NCBI GenBank assembly: GCA_023144675.1
Contig: JAGLFE010000518.1
Span: forward strand, 1-15,411
Reading direction: 5' to 3'
DNA length: 15,411 bases
DNA from: Thiomargarita sp.
Lineage (GTDB): Bacteria > Pseudomonadota > Gammaproteobacteria > Beggiatoales > Beggiatoaceae
In this document: positions 13,989-15,411 of the stretch, one piece after another
How positions within the stretch are numbered: position 1 is the first letter of the stretch
Layout of the letters: each line of letters starts with the position of its first letter
Notes under the pieces: generated by a model
Databases searched by the model: none
What the model saw: the letters and a program-made list of their open reading frames with translations, nothing else
What the model was told of the DNA's origin: nothing
Translations under genes and position numbers: made by a program

Positions 13989-15411
13989 ATTTACGAAACA
14001 TTTGTAACATACGTTGAGTAACTAAAAAACCGCCAACAATATTAATACTGGCGACTAAAATGGAAATACCGGCTAAAATGGTAACAGTACTGGTCATTTC
14101 ACCCGAAACTTGCAATAAAGCTCCTATTACAATAATGCCACTAATCGCATTGGTTACACTCATTAAAGGCGTATGTAAAGCAGGTTTAACATTCCAAACT
14201 ATTTGATAACCGACGAAGCAAGCTAGTACAAATACGGTGAAATGTGCTAAGAAGTCAGCGGGTGCAACAGAACCTAAAGCTAGTAATAAAGCCGCTCCCA
14301 CTAGCATTGTAATCACACTACCGATGCCACTTGATGGCTTTTCTTCTTTTTTCGGAACAATAGTAGCTGGTTTTTCCTTTGAAGGCGGGGCAATAGCTGG
14401 TACTTTAGGTTTAGGTGGTGGCCATGTAATTTTCCCATTCTTAATTACCGTTGCGCCACGAATGACATCGTCTTCCATATCAACATTAATTTGACCATCT
14501 TTATTTTTGCATAAATCACTCAGTAGATGACGTAAATTAGTCCCATAAAGTTGGCTAGATTGAGTCGGCAAACGGCTAGGTAAATCAGTGTAACCGATTA
14601 AAGTTATGCCGTGTTTAACCACCACTTTATTAGGCTCAGTTAAAGCACAATTTCCACCCTGTTCAGCCGCTAAATCAACGACTACACTACCTTTGCGCAT
14701 GGATTTAACCATTTCTTCGGTAATTAACTTAGGAGCGGGTCGTCCTGGAATCAAAGCGGTGGTTACAATAATATCGACTTCTTTCGCTTGTTGGGCAAAG
14801 AGTTCCATTTCGGCTTCGATAAATTCTTTACTCATTACTTTGGCGTAACCACCTGTACCGCCACCTTCTTCTTCAAATTCTAATTCTAAGAACTCGGCTC
14901 CCATACTTTCAACTTGCTCTTTAACTTCTGGGCGAGTATCAAAGGCACGGACAATTGCGCCTAATCCGCCGGCTGTTCCCAATGCGGATAAACCAGCTAC
15001 GCCAGCTCCAATGACCATGACTTTAGCGGGAGGAACTTTTCCAGCAGCGGTAATTTGTCCAGTAAAAAACCGTCCAAAATGATTGGCTGCTTCTATAATT
15101 GCCCGATAACCAGCAATATTCGCCATTGAACTAAGAGCATCTAATTTTTGCGCCCTAGAAATACGAGGAACGCTATCCATCGCCATAACGGTAATTTTAC
15201 GCGCCGCTAATTTGTCCATCAATTCTGAATTTTGCGCTGGCCAAATAAAGCTGATGAGACACATACCTTCTCGTAATAATTCAGCTTCATGCGTATTTAA
15301 ATCTGGGTGCATTTCGGGACTACGCACTTTCAGAATAATATCGGATTCAGCCCAAATTTTTTGAGCATCTTCGATAATTTCTGCACCTTTTTCTTGGTAC
15401 ATTTCATCGGG
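13987..15411 (-). CDS. pntA: NAD(P) transhydrogenase subunit alpha (5' end outside window)
   Basis: Carries the NAD(H)-binding domain I and the first membrane helices of the transhydrogenase. The frame is open to the window edge (Pro-Asp-Glu before ATG 15402), and comparison with E. coli PntA (510 residues) suggests roughly 50 N-terminal residues are missing, so ATG 15402 is internal. Seen, numbered from that ATG: SFIWPAQNSELM (about 51-62), VMAMDSVPRISRAQ (about 72-85), GRFFTGQITAAGKVPPAKVM, the Rossmann motif IGAGVAGL (131-138), RAFDTRPEVKEQV and GYTDLPSRLPTQSSQLYGTN. A Pro/Lys-rich linker (about 327-362) leads to three or four membrane helices ending VTQRMLQMFRK. All expected regions are intact, and the gene is of the fused two-subunit type found in E. 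coli. Confidence 0.97.
   Translation of the reverse strand, partial: PDEMYQEKGAEIIEDAQKIWAESDIILKVRSPEMHPDLNTHEAELLREGMCLISFIWPAQNSELMDKLAARKITVMAMDSVPRISRAQKLDALSSMANIAGYRAIIEAANHFGRFFTGQITAAGKVPPAKVMVIGAGVAGLSALGTAGGLGAIVRAFDTRPEVKEQVESMGAEFLELEFEEEGGGTGGYAKVMSKEFIEAEMELFAQQAKEVDIIVTTALIPGRPAPKLITEEMVKSMRKGSVVVDLAAEQGGNCALTEPNKVVVKHGITLIGYTDLPSRLPTQSSQLYGTNLRHLLSDLCKNKDGQINVDMEDDVIRGATVIKNGKITWPPPKPKVPAIAPPSKEKPATIVPKKEEKPSSGIGSVITMLVGAALLLALGSVAPADFLAHFTVFVLACFVGYQIVWNVKPALHTPLMSVTNAISGIIVIGALLQVSGEMTSTVTILAGISILVASINIVGGFLVTQRMLQMFRK

Noticed and set aside
14237..14848. Two open frames of 80-85 codons on the + strand
   Set aside because: Both are antisense to pntA, which is conserved throughout.

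Overview
The window comes from an AT-rich bacterial chromosome, most likely a gammaproteobacterium of the Thiotrichales/Beggiatoa type. The evidence is the E. coli-like two-gene pntA-pntB layout, a receptor Ser/Thr kinase of the 'GGFGITYLAKDT ... AIKEYLPSDFAVRE' type that these large sulfur bacteria carry in number, a very large hybrid histidine kinase, and TGTAGGTT-type palindromes between genes. This placement is inference; no rRNA or other marker is present.

Left part, + strand (1-3878): the 3' part of a gene cut by the window edge (DUF3352-like protein ending in a type IV pilin-like domain), a spacer with three hairpins, then an overlapping pair: a membrane Ser/Thr kinase with an outer SH3b domain and an exported M23/LytM-type protein in which one catalytic His is Gln. 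The pair looks like an envelope/peptidoglycan-sensing module.

A convergent junction with a palindrome (3879-4025) separates these from the minus-strand part. Reading right to left, the window starts in pntA (5' end off the window), then pntB (proton-pumping transhydrogenase, core metabolism), then an accessory stretch (about 8.4-12.5 kb), then a 1450-residue hybrid histidine kinase with two sensor repeats, HAMP, GAF, kinase core and three receivers, the middle one degenerate.

The accessory stretch is the unusual part. It holds an SMC/ABC-type ATPase gene overlapping a small gene with a PD-(D/E)XK-nuclease-like motif series, an arrangement typical of anti-phage defence modules. The pair is bracketed by two direct copies of '3' end of pntB + TGTAGGTT palindrome': one is the real pntB end, the other a relic of about 14 codons at 10461-10502. 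This suggests insertion at, or duplication of, the 3' end of pntB. The ATPase start codon position carries ATT where its paralogue has ATG. Beyond the relic come an unknown multi-pass membrane protein, a frameshifted HigB/RelE-like toxin remnant, a 234-bp MITE-like element with inverted termini and a possible 4-bp target duplication, and a second, truncated copy of the ATPase (63 aligned residues, about 90% identical) directly upstream of the histidine kinase. Together these mark a turnover hot spot between core genes.
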